Positions 43,031-52,225 of a stretch of 64,000 bases of DNA are shown one piece after another (within the stretch, counting starts at the first letter, position 1; every line of letters starts with the position of its first letter). The position numbers were made by a program, and so were the translations under genes. A model generated the notes under the pieces. It worked only from the letters and a program-made list of their open reading frames with translations, made no database searches and had not been told where the DNA came from. Source of the stretch: an uncultured Saprospiraceae bacterium. Lineage in GTDB: Bacteria > Bacteroidota > Bacteroidia > Chitinophagales > Saprospiraceae. The stretch spans positions 62,001-126,000 of the forward strand of contig CALLPI010000020.1 in the NCBI GenBank assembly GCA_938015595.1, written 5' to 3'.

Positions 43031-45850
43031 TTATCGGATGTCAAATTTGAGACGAGCAAACCAATAAGCCCCGTTGAAGCCAAACTGCTGTACCCTGCGG
43101 CTGTACACAAAGCGCCCCAGGCTCATATTGCCGGAGTGCGTATGCCGATCTTGATATGCATCAAAGATATTATTGCCGCCCAAGGTGATGGCTATACCCT
43201 TGCGCAAGGTGTAGCTTACAGAAGCATCCACTACCACTTTGGGGCTGAAGGTTTGGTCCAGGGTTTCGCGCTGGCCAGTAAAAGTGTTGATGGGGAAAGC
43301 GCCGGGGTTGTCCGGATTGATGGAGGGGTCGAGGTAGACCACCTCGCCAAAGTGCACCCCGCGTAGCATGGCGCCTATTTTACCTACCTTGTAATTGAGT
43401 GTAAGCGAGATTTTCTCGCGCGGAATGGCTACTTCTATGCGGCTTTGGTCTTCGCGGTTAAAGTAGTTGCCCAGCTGGCCGGAGCTGACCAGAATCGGGG
43501 ATGCCTTGATGATGGGCTTACCTTCGGCATTCTTCTTGACTTCATTGTTGATGAAAGAGCCAGCCGCCGTGGCGCGAAACTCGTGCTTAGCTCCTACTTT
43601 GAAGTCGTAAGACAGTACGGCTTCCAAGCCGCGAGCACGGGTATCTACGGCATTGGTGAAAAAGTTGGCTGAGTTGGCACCGGCAGCCCGCAACTGCGCT
43701 AGCAAGGTGGGGTCGTTGCCGCCGGTAAAGTTATTGGTGAGCACTATGCGGTCTTTAATGTCAATTTGATAGGCGTCAATGGTTAGCTCCAGGCCTTGTG
43801 CGGGGCGGGTAGTGATGCCCAAGGTGTAGCTCTGAGAGGTTTCTTGCTTGAGCTTGGGAATGCCCAGGATACGCGCTGGCTCGCTGTCGTTGGTGAACGT
43901 GCCGCTTTCCACGGGCGTGAGCACGCCATTGATGGTCACGAACAAGGTGTTGGTTTTGGCATAAAACCGCTGCTGCATAGAAGGCGCACGAAAGCCTGTG
44001 CTTACAGAGCCCCTGATGGCCAGCGCACTGCCAAACTTGTAGCGCGTAGCCACCTTGTAGTTGAGTGTACTGCCAAAGTCGGAGTAGTTTTCATAGCGCA
44101 CAGCGCCAGCTAACATGAAGTTTTGGGTGAAATCCTGCTCCAGATCAAGGTAGGCTGCCACACTGTTGCGCGATTTGGTGCCCTCGTTGGCCGGAAGGAA
44201 ACCCGGGAATACCTGTGCACCCGGCGTAGCGCCAGAGGACTGATCATAGTTGCGCCAGGAGGCTTCTTCGCCAGCTGTAATGCCGAATTGCTCCAAGCGG
44301 AACTCGCCGCCAATGGCTACGTTGAGACCGGAAAGAACATCGTACTTACGGCTCAGATCGGCGTTGACAGTGTTTTGCAAAAACGAAAGCGCGCCGGCAT
44401 CAAAAGAGGTTTGCAAGTTGTTGGGGCGAACGGCAGCCTGGGTGTAATTGACGGAGTTGTTGACATTGAATCCAAAGCGGTTGCGCCCGAGGGTATTGCT
44501 AAGGTCAAGTGACCACTCGCCAAGGCTGCCTCGAATGCCAGCAGCTATGCTGATATCGTTGATGTCGGTATTGATCAAAGGAAGGAAACCATTGGGATAA
44601 AGCGCTAATACATTACTGCGGTATATGGCAGCCGAGGTGTTGATAGCGTTTGGATAGCGATAGAAACCGGCAGCTTCGCCGTTTTTCTGGCTGTATCCGC
44701 CAAACAGGTAGGCGTCCCAGCGGGCACTCAAGCGATAGTCGGCATTGAAGAACAGTGCAGCACTCGAAATTTGAGACTGCCCAATGCGCATGTCGAAGAA
44801 GTTGCGCGTGAGGCCTTTGGCCGCAAGGATGGAATCGTCGCGTACCTGACCCCCAACAGAGGGGTAGATTTGCCCAGTGTAAGTGCCGGAGCGCACTGTG
44901 GGTTGGCGATTAATGTACTCGCCGGACAAATTAACAAATCCTTTTTTGCCGAGTTTAAAACCGTAATTCAGGCCTGCTTGCACCGTTTGGCCGTCGGTGA
45001 CTCTGACGCTGGGATCCTCGTCTTTGCCTTGAGCCTTGAAGAGTGCATAGTTTTTCTCAAAGCTGGTCATATTCATGCCGTAGGCTATGGCGCCGTCTAG
45101 CAGGCCGGTTTTTTGCTTGAGTACAATGTTGATGACGCCGGCAATAGCATCGGAGCCGTACTGAGCAGCGGCGCCATCGCGCAATATTTCAATACGCTCA
45201 ATGGCGGTGGCTGGAATGGCGCTTAGGTCGGTACCAACAGTACCGCGGTTTACAGTGCCGTTGACGTTGACCAACGCTGATTGGTGGCGGCGCTTGCCGT
45301 TGACCAACACCAGCACCTGGTCGGGGCCGAGGCCGCGCAACTGCCCGGGGTCTATATGGTCAGTGCCATCGGCAATGGTTTGCCTGGCCGACTGAAATGA
45401 CGGTGCTACATAGGTCAGTATCTGATTGAGATCTACCTGCCCTACATCATTGATGAGTGCAGCAATCGGGATGACATCCACCGGTACAGCTGTCTCGAGC
45501 TTGGTACGGGTAGCATTGCGCGAACCAATGACCGTGACCAGGTCAATTTCTACGCCTTCCGACAAGCTTACATCAAGTGAATTGCCACTGATAGCTATTT
45601 CTGCCGAGCGATAGCCAATATAAGAAAACACCAAAGTAGTAGCATTGGCTGGTACATTTATGGAGTAATTTCCGTCGAAGTCAGTCACTACGCCAATAGA
45701 AGTACCTTTTACAGTAACTGTGGCGCCGATGAGCGGCGAGCCATTGTCGGCATCAGTTACTTTTCCGGTGATGATTTTTTGTGCGCTTGCTGCCAAGGCA
45801 AATGTTAGCAATAGCGCACTTGTGAGGACGAAAGTAAAGACTCGCTTCAT
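43031..45850 (-). CDS. TonB-dependent receptor with carboxypeptidase-like N-terminal domain
   Basis: 939 residues. A signal peptide (VFTFVLTSALLLTFALAASA) is followed by a CarboxypepD_reg-like domain at about 26-105 (ITGKVTDADNGSPLIGATVT, FDGNYSINVPANATTLVFSY). The plug (about 118-240) has RGLGPDQVLVLVNGKRRHQS and IERIEILRDGAAAQYGSDAI. The barrel ends with FNGAYWFARLKFDIR. The strongly conserved LVNGKRRHQSALVN is typical of a subgroup of large receptors annotated for iron or other siderophore-type cargo. No SusD gene is next to it, so it is not a SusC/D pair. A TTG/TACTCTTTG element with a 3-base spacer lies at 45887-45879. Needs TonB/ExbB/ExbD. Confidence 0.9.
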   Translation of the reverse strand: MKRVFTFVLTSALLLTFALAASAQKIITGKVTDADNGSPLIGATVTVKGTSIGVVTDFDGNYSINVPANATTLVFSYIGYRSAEIAISGNSLDVSLSEGVEIDLVTVIGSRNATRTKLETAVPVDVIPIAALINDVGQVDLNQILTYVAPSFQSARQTIADGTDHIDPGQLRGLGPDQVLVLVNGKRRHQSALVNVNGTVNRGTVGTDLSAIPATAIERIEILRDGAAAQYGSDAIAGVINIVLKQKTGLLDGAIAYGMNMTSFEKNYALFKAQGKDEDPSVRVTDGQTVQAGLNYGFKLGKKGFVNLSGEYINRQPTVRSGTYTGQIYPSVGGQVRDDSILAAKGLTRNFFDMRIGQSQISSAALFFNADYRLSARWDAYLFGGYSQKNGEAAGFYRYPNAINTSAAIYRSNVLALYPNGFLPLINTDINDISIAAGIRGSLGEWSLDLSNTLGRNRFGFNVNNSVNYTQAAVRPNNLQTSFDAGALSFLQNTVNADLSRKYDVLSGLNVAIGGEFRLEQFGITAGEEASWRNYDQSSGATPGAQVFPGFLPANEGTKSRNSVAAYLDLEQDFTQNFMLAGAVRYENYSDFGSTLNYKVATRYKFGSALAIRGSVSTGFRAPSMQQRFYAKTNTLFVTINGVLTPVESGTFTNDSEPARILGIPKLKQETSQSYTLGITTRPAQGLELTIDAYQIDIKDRIVLTNNFTGGNDPTLLAQLRAAGANSANFFTNAVDTRARGLEAVLSYDFKVGAKHEFRATAAGSFINNEVKKNAEGKPIIKASPILVSSGQLGNYFNREDQSRIEVAIPREKISLTLNYKVGKIGAMLRGVHFGEVVYLDPSINPDNPGAFPINTFTGQRETLDQTFSPKVVVDASVSYTLRKGIAITLGGNNIFDAYQDRHTHSGNMSLGRFVYSRRVQQFGFNGAYWFARLKFDIR

Positions 45851-46087
45851 AAGCAGTGATTTTAAAAAGGTTTACATACAAAGAGTAAGACAATGTATAG
45901 TTGGCAACACCACGCCAGGAGTGTTTGGCTCTTGGTGCACTTCCTGCAAAGTGCCGCGTATTAAGCAAAATTAGATAAAATGCAAATACACGAGATTTTT
46001 TGCATATTTTTATTCTGCCACACGAAAATTTAAAAGTATGTTCAACTTTTGCCTTGGCCGTACATGCACTTTAAGCATACCACCCTA

Positions 46088-46118
46088 TTGACAACTGCAC
46101 AAATACCCTGTACTTTTG
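46088..46118 (+). promoter_or_regulatory. Promoter of the CotH-type surface protein gene
   Basis: TTG at 46088-46090, a 20-base spacer and TACTTTTG at 46111-46118, a full consensus match. The ATG at 46136 is 17 bases downstream, which fixes the start and rejects longer frames. Confidence 0.8.
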
Positions 46119-46135
46119 CTGTTAGAAGACACTAC

Positions 46136-48466
46136 ATGAGCAATAGCAGGATACTTGGCATACTATTTCTGGCCGTAAGATGTCAGATGCTGTTAGGACA
46201 AGCCCCTGAAAGCCAGGTGCTTTTTTCGCTACCTGGCGGCTTTTACGACACCGAGCTCAGCCTCGGGCTACGCGCCGACCCTGGGATGCGCATCTACTAC
46301 ACGCTAGATGGCAGTAAGCCTGGCCCGCAGTCCAGGCTTTACCGCGGCTCGTTACGCATTGCCCGTACCACTGTGGTGCGCGCTGTGGCTTACCGCCCGG
46401 ACGGCCAAAGCAGCCGTATTACGGGGCAGACGTACTTTATAGGTGAGCCGCCGAGCAACTTCCCGGTGGTGTCGCTGGGTGCACCGCCAGGATTGTTGTT
46501 CGATCCTGACATCGGGCTCTTTGTCACTGGCAATCAGGTGGATAATCAGAGCATTATGCAACCTCGCGCCAACTTTTGGACGCGCCGAGAGCTGGTAGCC
46601 CATGCTGAGATATTTGAATCTGACGGGCAATGTGTATTCAACAGCCTCATCGGCGTGCGTGTTTTTGGCGGAGTGAGCCGCGTATTTCCCCAAAAATCAC
46701 TTGCGCTGGTGGCCCGCGAGCGCTATGGCGAAAAGCGCATTTATCACCCTATATTTGGCAAGGCAGGCCCCAAGAGCTTCAAATACTTAGTATTGCGCAA
46801 TGCCGGCAGCGATTTTGGCCGGGCACACTTCCGGGACGCGCTCATCACCGGCTTGCTGGACAATTGGGATATAGACAAGCAAGCCTACCGACCAGCGCAT
46901 GTCTATATCAATGGGCGATACTGGGGTATCTACAACCTGCGCGAAAAGATAAATCGCTACTTCATTGCCGCGCACCACGGGGTGGATAAAGACAGCATTG
47001 ACCTGCTAGAACATCGCTACAACGTTCGCACAGGTAGCCGAAAGCACTATGTGCGGTTGCTGCGCTTCATGGAAACTCATGATCTGGCCGTGCAGGCCAA
47101 CTATGAATGGGTAAAAACCCAGATGGACGTGGACAACTTCCTCCACTACCAGATAGCCCAGATTTACAGCGATAACCGCGACGCCGGTGGCAATGTCAAA
47201 TACTGGCGCCCTCAAACACCCGACGGCCGCTGGCGATGGATATTGTACGACACCGATTGGGGCTTCGGACTGAACGACGACAAAGCCTGGCAGTTTAACA
47301 GCCTACGATTTCACACTGCCGCCAATGGCCCGCATTGGCCCAATCCGCCATGGAGTACCTTCATCTTGCGCAAATTGCTGGAAAACCCGGAGTTCAGGCA
47401 GCTTTTCTTAGTACGTTTTTGCAACTACCTCAATACCACGTTTCACCCCGACCGAGTACTGGCAGCCATTGAAGAAAAGTACCAGTGCTTGCTGCCGGAA
47501 ATGCCCCGGCATCTGGAGCGCTGGCGCCTGAGCCGCACCAAATGGGAGCACCAAGTAGATGTCATGCGACAGTTTGCGCGCGAGCGGCCAGTTCACATGT
47601 TCAGCCATCTGCAGGAGTTCTTTCAGGCGGGCGATCTGCTCGTCTTGCACGTGGCGCCTGCTGTCGGGGGCAAAGTCATTGTCAATGACCAAATATCCAT
47701 AACACCAGAGGGCGGCGTTTTTCGGGGGCAATACTTTGCTACATGTACCCTGCAGCTAAAAGCCGTACCGGAACCCGGATATCGCTTTGTGGAATGGAAA
47801 GGCCTGGCGGATGGAGCGCATCTGCGAAATGTCAGCCTGCGCATTGTACCACAGGGGCTGTACCTTGAGCCTGTGTTTGAGCCATTTCGGCATCCGCTGG
47901 CCGACAAGATTGTCATCAATGAGGTGAGCCCCTACAACCTGCAAGCTGGCGACTGGGTTGAAATATACAACACCACTCGGCAGCGCATTGATATGAGTGG
48001 CTGGATCATAGCCGATGCACAGCATGAAGCAGTGCTGCCCCGCGCCGAAATTGGCCCGTACGACTACCTCATCCTCTGCCGCGATGAAGCCCGCTTTAGA
48101 AAAACTTACCCGCAAGCCCACAACGTGCTGGGCGTACTGGACTTTGGCTTGCATCGGCGCAAAGACCGACTGACCCTGTTTAGTGCCGACGGTGCACTGG
48201 TGGACCAAATGCAATACGAACTTCCTCCGGAGGACGGAGATTCTACGCTCACCATTGGATTGTTGCTACCGCATCTGCCCAATGAAAATCTGCGCTATTG
48301 GGAGCGCTATGCCCACGGCGGTACGCCTGCTGCCGCCAATCCCTATTACGTAGAAAGTCGCATTGAGGCCATGCAAAAAGACTGGCTAGAGATGGGCATT
48401 GCTGCTGGTATTGTATTAGTGTGTATGGGGTTGCTGTATTTTCGCTACCATGGCCAGTTGAGCTAA
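46136..48466 (+). CDS. CotH/lamin-tail surface protein with a C-terminal membrane anchor
   Basis: 776 residues from ATG 46136. Order of parts: signal peptide (ILGILFLAVRCQMLLGQ); chitobiase C-terminal-like Ig domain at about 28-100 (YTLDGSKPGPQSRLYRGSLR); CotH kinase-like domain at about 150-440 (VFGGVSRVFPQKSLALVARE, HVYINGRYWGIYNLREKINR, WRWILYDTDWGFGLND); a beta-repeat domain (VGGKVIVNDQISI, LEPVFEPFRHP); a lamin-tail domain at about 615-740 (KIVINEVSPYNLQAGDWVEI, MSGWIIADAQHEAVLP); and a last hydrophobic helix (MGIAAGIVLVCMGLLYFRY) with a short tail. Spore CotH is a protein kinase; activity here is untested. Relatives usually end in a T9SS sorting domain, so the membrane anchor is unusual. 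Confidence 0.82.
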   Translation: MSNSRILGILFLAVRCQMLLGQAPESQVLFSLPGGFYDTELSLGLRADPGMRIYYTLDGSKPGPQSRLYRGSLRIARTTVVRAVAYRPDGQSSRITGQTYFIGEPPSNFPVVSLGAPPGLLFDPDIGLFVTGNQVDNQSIMQPRANFWTRRELVAHAEIFESDGQCVFNSLIGVRVFGGVSRVFPQKSLALVARERYGEKRIYHPIFGKAGPKSFKYLVLRNAGSDFGRAHFRDALITGLLDNWDIDKQAYRPAHVYINGRYWGIYNLREKINRYFIAAHHGVDKDSIDLLEHRYNVRTGSRKHYVRLLRFMETHDLAVQANYEWVKTQMDVDNFLHYQIAQIYSDNRDAGGNVKYWRPQTPDGRWRWILYDTDWGFGLNDDKAWQFNSLRFHTAANGPHWPNPPWSTFILRKLLENPEFRQLFLVRFCNYLNTTFHPDRVLAAIEEKYQCLLPEMPRHLERWRLSRTKWEHQVDVMRQFARERPVHMFSHLQEFFQAGDLLVLHVAPAVGGKVIVNDQISITPEGGVFRGQYFATCTLQLKAVPEPGYRFVEWKGLADGAHLRNVSLRIVPQGLYLEPVFEPFRHPLADKIVINEVSPYNLQAGDWVEIYNTTRQRIDMSGWIIADAQHEAVLPRAEIGPYDYLILCRDEARFRKTYPQAHNVLGVLDFGLHRRKDRLTLFSADGALVDQMQYELPPEDGDSTLTIGLLLPHLPNENLRYWERYAHGGTPAAANPYYVESRIEAMQKDWLEMGIAAGIVLVCMGLLYFRYHGQLS

Positions 48467-48482
48467 TTTTCTCGTTTTTCTC

Positions 48483-48513
48483 TTGGCCATTACCCGACAG
48501 ATGCTTACCTTTG
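48483..48513 (+). promoter_or_regulatory. Consensus promoter without an adjacent gene
   Basis: TTG at 48483-48485, a 20-base spacer and TACCTTTG at 48506-48513. The nearest real start codon is almost 400 bases away, so this may drive a small RNA or a long leader of the downstream membrane/NTPase gene. Confidence 0.65.
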
Positions 48514-48606
48514 CAAAGCAGATAATGTAAAAGCAAAAATAACGAATAGCTCAATACCCCCCACACTACCGCTATCTCCGTTCCAAATGCATGAAAAGTA
48601 TGGTTT

Positions 48607-48675
48607 GCGCTTCCTGCAAGAAAGGAAGAACGCTATCTTCTTCTGTGCCAAGCACTATATTCGATCATAGTTTGG
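48607..48675 (+). ncRNA. Candidate structured RNA or leader element
   Basis: GCG-CTTCCT at 48607-48615 pairs with AGGAAG at 48623-48628 and CGC at 48631-48633 with an AA bulge. CCAA/ACTAT (48648-48651, 48654-48658) pairs with ATAGT/TTGG (48667-48675). I see none of the conserved boxes of known riboswitches. Confidence 0.3.
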
Positions 48676-48847
48676 TATGAGAAACCCCAGACGATATGCA
48701 TTTGGCCCGGAATGGCAGCGCGCTTGGTAAGGTTGCCCTTAGACACTATGAAAAACCATTGCGTTGGATAAAAAAAACGCGAGGTCATCCTCCCTTGCGC
48801 CTGCCGCCTCCGGTTTTAGCTTCCAGAAATTTTCTCTTTCGGTTCGT

Positions 48848-48879
48848 TTGCTCCACCTTGCCGATAAGTTTTACTTTTG
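48848..48879 (+). promoter_or_regulatory. Promoter of the membrane/NTPase fusion gene
   Basis: TTG at 48848-48850, a 21-base spacer and TACTTTTG at 48872-48879. The ATG at 48907 is 27 bases downstream. A longer in-frame TTG start would overlap the promoter. Confidence 0.75.
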
Positions 48880-48906
48880 CTTGCTACATACAAACTTGGA
48901 GCAAGT

Positions 48907-50709
48907 ATGGACATACGCATTCCGCAGCCTCTGAGTGCTTTATGGATGAAAGCAGCAGTAGTGGGCAGCTTGTGGGCATCGGTAGAAATCATACTGGGCA
49001 GTTTTCTACATAATCTCAAAGTGCCCATGTCGGGTACGGTACTGGCCTTTATCAGCGTGTACGTCATAGTGGCATTTGCCCAGGTGTGGCGCGAGAGAGG
49101 CCTCATCTGGCGAGCAGGGCTTATTTGCGCCCTGATGAAGTCCATCTCGCCCAGTGCCTTGATTATCGGGCCGATGATTGGCATCTTTACGGAGGCAGTT
49201 TTGCTGGAGGTGTCTTTACTATTGCTGGGGCGCAATATTCCCGGCTATCTGATCGGCGGTGCCATGGCGGTGTTCAGTACCATTGTACACAAAACTATGA
49301 GCCTGCTTATTCTCTATGGTTTTGACCTGGTGAAGATACTGGAGGCGCTGTACAAATTTGCCACCAAGCAATTGCACATGGAGGGGGTGCATCCGGGGTG
49401 GCTGCTGCTGGCTTTGGCGTTCGTTTACCTGGTAGCAGGCGCTACGGCGGCTACACTGGGCATTCGGGCAGGCCGGAGCTACTTGTTGGCACAAAGCGCG
49501 CTACCCGTCACAGCCGAACCGGAGGTAGATATGCAGAATCCCTACCGCTTACTGACCGAAGAGCGCGGGCAGCGGTACGCCACGTTCTTCCTGCCACTCA
49601 ACGTAGCAGCGGTAGTGCTGGGCCTTTACCTCATCAACTTCAATCACTATCTGCCGGCAGTGTTGTACGTGTTGCTTTACACAGGCTTTGTGCTGTGGCG
49701 CTACCGGCATACCGTGCGTCATTTGCGCAAGGTACACATTTGGGTGCAGTTCTTGTTGCTCACGCTGGCGGCTACTTTTGTGTGGAAGGGCCTTTCCCAG
49801 GGGAATTTTTTCAGTTGGGAGGGGCTAGCCATTGGCTTGAAAATGACTGGGCGTGCCATTCTCATCATCATGGGATTTGCTGCTGTAGGTGCAGAACTGC
49901 GCAGCCCTGTCATTCGTTCGCTGTTGTACAACCGGCGCCTGAGTAGTCTTTATCAGGCGCTTCGCCTGGCGTTTTCCGTATTGCCATACATTTTGGCTAG
50001 GCAACCCCAAACCAAAGAGTTGCTCAAAAGAGAAACGCTCTCGTTTCAGTTTCTCTTTCGACAGGCAGAGGGGTTGCTATCTTTTTTGAGAAACGAACAC
50101 GAACGCCGCCCGGTGGTATTCATCATCACTGGGGCAGTACAGCAGGGCAAAACTACTTTTGTGACCAAGATGCTGGAGCTCTTGAAGGCCTCCGGGATGA
50201 AACCAGGCGGATTCACGGCCCCCGGTGTGCACAACGTGCAAGGCCAGCGCACGGGCTTCCAATTGCATGATGTGGCTACCGGCAAACTGTACTCCTTGTG
50301 CACTACCGTACCTGTGGAAGGCGCCCAGCGCGTGGGGCCGTATTACTTTTACGAAAGTGGCTTTGCTCAGGGGCGGGCATTGCTCTGCCCGAAGGCGCTG
50401 GCAGATAAAGATCTGGCTGTGATTGACGAATTAGGCCCCATGGAACTGCGCAATGAGGGATGGTACGTAGCCGTGGCGCAACTGGTACAAGCGGGGTTCT
50501 CCCCACAGGTTTGGATAGTGCGCCGCCCGCTGCTGCCTAAAATGTTAGCCAAATGGTATATTGGTACGGTATATATTGCAGACGTTGAGAAAGATACACC
50601 TGAAGCAGTAGCCAAGGTGCTGCAGGCCGAAATCCAAAAGCGAATGTCCAACCAGGCAGTTCATATTATGCAATCTTCGGAGCAGACCGAGGTACAACAA
50701 CAGCCATAG
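48907..50709 (+). CDS. Polytopic membrane protein fused to a THEP1-like NTPase
   Basis: 600 residues from ATG 48907. Residues 1-190 have about five hydrophobic helices with small residues and charged loops (SLWASVEIILGSFLHNLKVP, AGLICALMKSISPSALIIGP) resembling S-type substrate-binding subunits of ECF transporters. Residues 228-390 have about five more, and the stretch LKMTGRAILIIMGFAAVGAE with LSSLYQALRLAFSVLP resembles the EcfT/CbiQ coupling subunit. Residues 400-590 are a P-loop NTPase of the NTPase_1/THEP1 group: Walker A TGAVQQGKTT (Lys415), then KPGGFTAPG and Walker B LAVIDELGPMEL (Asp507, Glu508). Known THEP1 is a soluble NTPase. The S/T reading of the membrane half is inference. No sequence cue shows the cargo. 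Its own promoter is 27 bases upstream. Confidence 0.75.
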   Translation: MDIRIPQPLSALWMKAAVVGSLWASVEIILGSFLHNLKVPMSGTVLAFISVYVIVAFAQVWRERGLIWRAGLICALMKSISPSALIIGPMIGIFTEAVLLEVSLLLLGRNIPGYLIGGAMAVFSTIVHKTMSLLILYGFDLVKILEALYKFATKQLHMEGVHPGWLLLALAFVYLVAGATAATLGIRAGRSYLLAQSALPVTAEPEVDMQNPYRLLTEERGQRYATFFLPLNVAAVVLGLYLINFNHYLPAVLYVLLYTGFVLWRYRHTVRHLRKVHIWVQFLLLTLAATFVWKGLSQGNFFSWEGLAIGLKMTGRAILIIMGFAAVGAELRSPVIRSLLYNRRLSSLYQALRLAFSVLPYILARQPQTKELLKRETLSFQFLFRQAEGLLSFLRNEHERRPVVFIITGAVQQGKTTFVTKMLELLKASGMKPGGFTAPGVHNVQGQRTGFQLHDVATGKLYSLCTTVPVEGAQRVGPYYFYESGFAQGRALLCPKALADKDLAVIDELGPMELRNEGWYVAVAQLVQAGFSPQVWIVRRPLLPKMLAKWYIGTVYIADVEKDTPEAVAKVLQAEIQKRMSNQAVHIMQSSEQTEVQQQP

Positions 50710-50921
50710 CGGCTCATGCCCTGGGCCGATCAGCAGATTCTTGTGGCCGCTGCGCCTTATATCAAAATATGTGGGGCAGGGTGTCATTCACTGCAGTGGC
50801 AGCCTTATATCCTCCCTGTTTTTTGAAGCTGCTGATGCTGCAGAGAAAGCACGGGTTTGGCCATGCCAGGCGCAAGAAGGCTTGTTTCAAGCCAGAAAAA
50901 TATGGGAGAGAGAGCCTGCGC

Positions 50922-51329
50922 TCAAGCATAGTCACGATAATCGCCCGAAGGTAGGTGCGGCAACCCTTCCACGTCGGCATTGTTCACATATGCCCAACAT
51001 AAAACAGGCGAGCCGTCGTCCATGAAAGCCACAATGCGAATACGCTGGTATTCTGGTGTATGCTTCTCGGATTCAGGGCCGATGCCCTCGTATTGGTCCA
51101 GCGCCGCTAGGATTTCAGGATTAGACAACGCAAACAACTCGCCGTATACAAACTCAGCGCTATGCACGTTGTACACCGCCACGGGATAGGCACCCCGGGA
51201 ATATAGACGCCCTGGGAAATGCCCCCGCCCTAAGAAGCGGCTGTGCTGGTGCAGCATTCGGGCATAAGAATTGGTAAAGCCCTGCATCAGCGTGCCGTAG
51301 GCGAAGAGCACATCGTGTTTGGTTTTCAT
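50922..51329 (-). CDS. Gamma-glutamylcyclotransferase-like protein
   Basis: 135 residues from the ATG at 51329. The early motif LFAYGTLMQGFTNSY is the YGTL substrate loop of the AIG2/GGCT fold, and GELFALSNPEILAALDQYEG carries the region where the catalytic Glu is expected. Family members release 5-oxoproline from gamma-glutamyl peptides or are amine-cyclotransferases; substrate is not predictable. Upstream in-frame starts add a non-conserved stretch and are less likely. It is convergent with the membrane/NTPase gene. Confidence 0.82.
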   Translation of the reverse strand: MKTKHDVLFAYGTLMQGFTNSYARMLHQHSRFLGRGHFPGRLYSRGAYPVAVYNVHSAEFVYGELFALSNPEILAALDQYEGIGPESEKHTPEYQRIRIVAFMDDGSPVLCWAYVNNADVEGLPHLPSGDYRDYA

Positions 51330-51485
51330 TTCAGAGCTAGGTAGGTGCAGCGCTTCGAGTTGTGGGTTATGAGTTATGAGCTGCGAGCTGGAGCAAGGCC
51401 TTCGTGTCATCTTTGCAAAAAAAAAAAGCATTTGCTACCCTTCCCCTTTTTTTGAGGGCAATAGCAGTGTGCCAAGATTTCTTCT

Positions 51486-52193
51486 CTATCGGGTGTTGTA
51501 AGCTGCAGAAAGCACTTCTGCATCCTGGCGCACTATGTCGAGTATTTGAGTTGGGTCTATCAGCTTGAGGTTGTAGCTTGTGATGATTTTGGTCTGGCTG
51601 GGCCAAATGCGTTTTAGCAGTTTCATCTCGTAGCGGGCATATTTGGCAACCCAGGCTTCGGGGTTGGTTTCCTCGCGCAGTTCTATACTCAGTTGGTTGG
51701 GTATGGCGCCCGAAGGCAGCTGATATTGGGGGGCTTGGTGCAGTTTCCACCCAGGCGCATCGGCCAGCTGAGTGAGGTAGTTTTCCAACTCGATTACTGC
51801 GTCAGGGCGGTTTTCCTTGCCAAGTATGGTTTTGGACTTGTCGCCTTCAAAATAGGTGATCGTTACTGCTGGCAGGTCGGGAAAGTCGCTTCGATATACA
51901 TTGGCATACTGCCAGAGATTAGCCCTGCGGAGTGCCTCTTTGAGTTCGTTCAAGCTCTGCTTGGCCAGGCGTTTGTGGTACAGCCCCATTTTGTTGGTGT
52001 AGCGCTCGCCGCGATAGCTCATCAGGCCGTTGGCATAAACAGTGAGGTCAAACACGGGGCATTGCCCAAAGCAGGGGCCTTTTTTCATTTCTACCAATTT
52101 GACAAGGCGGCTGGTGTCGCCGATAGAAGTGGGCGTTGTACAACTGGCGAGCCAGCAGAGCCACAACAGGGCTACGGGGTGTAATTTTCTCAT
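51486..52193 (-). CDS. DUF6438-type lipoprotein
   Basis: 235 residues from ATG 52193, giving a lipoprotein signal (LLWLCWLASC). The family core is seen as KGPCFGQCPVFDLTVYANGL followed by MSYRGERY with the CxxxC pair, and FPDLPAVTITYFEGDKSK. DUF6438 proteins are common in Bacteroidota and of unknown function. The second half (TNPEAWVAKYARYEMKLLKR) is helical. Expected in the periplasm or on the outer membrane. It follows the M43 protease gene by 32 bases and may share its transcript. Confidence 0.75.
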   Translation of the reverse strand: MRKLHPVALLWLCWLASCTTPTSIGDTSRLVKLVEMKKGPCFGQCPVFDLTVYANGLMSYRGERYTNKMGLYHKRLAKQSLNELKEALRRANLWQYANVYRSDFPDLPAVTITYFEGDKSKTILGKENRPDAVIELENYLTQLADAPGWKLHQAPQYQLPSGAIPNQLSIELREETNPEAWVAKYARYEMKLLKRIWPSQTKIITSYNLKLIDPTQILDIVRQDAEVLSAAYNTR

Positions 52194-52225
52194 AAGCGCG
52201 ACGTAAAAAATGATGAACAAAGACT

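Larger units (their letters stand above)
48467..48906 (+). other. Leader region with an orphan promoter and hairpins
   Basis: No gene of normal size. It holds a consensus promoter at 48483-48513 whose transcript would start about 48520. Two hairpins follow at 48607-48633 and 48648-48675, and a second promoter lies at 48848-48879. A 29-residue open frame at 48591-48680 (with a CxxC near its start) overlaps the hairpins; I would not call it a gene. Confidence 0.5.

Noticed and set aside
48696-49013. 105-codon frame in the leader of the membrane/NTPase gene
   Set aside because: Overlaps the real gene by over 100 bases, biased composition and no family likeness.
50879-50893. Hairpin GGCTTG/CAAGCC in a convergent gap
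   Set aside because: Short stem without a T run; not enough for a terminator call.
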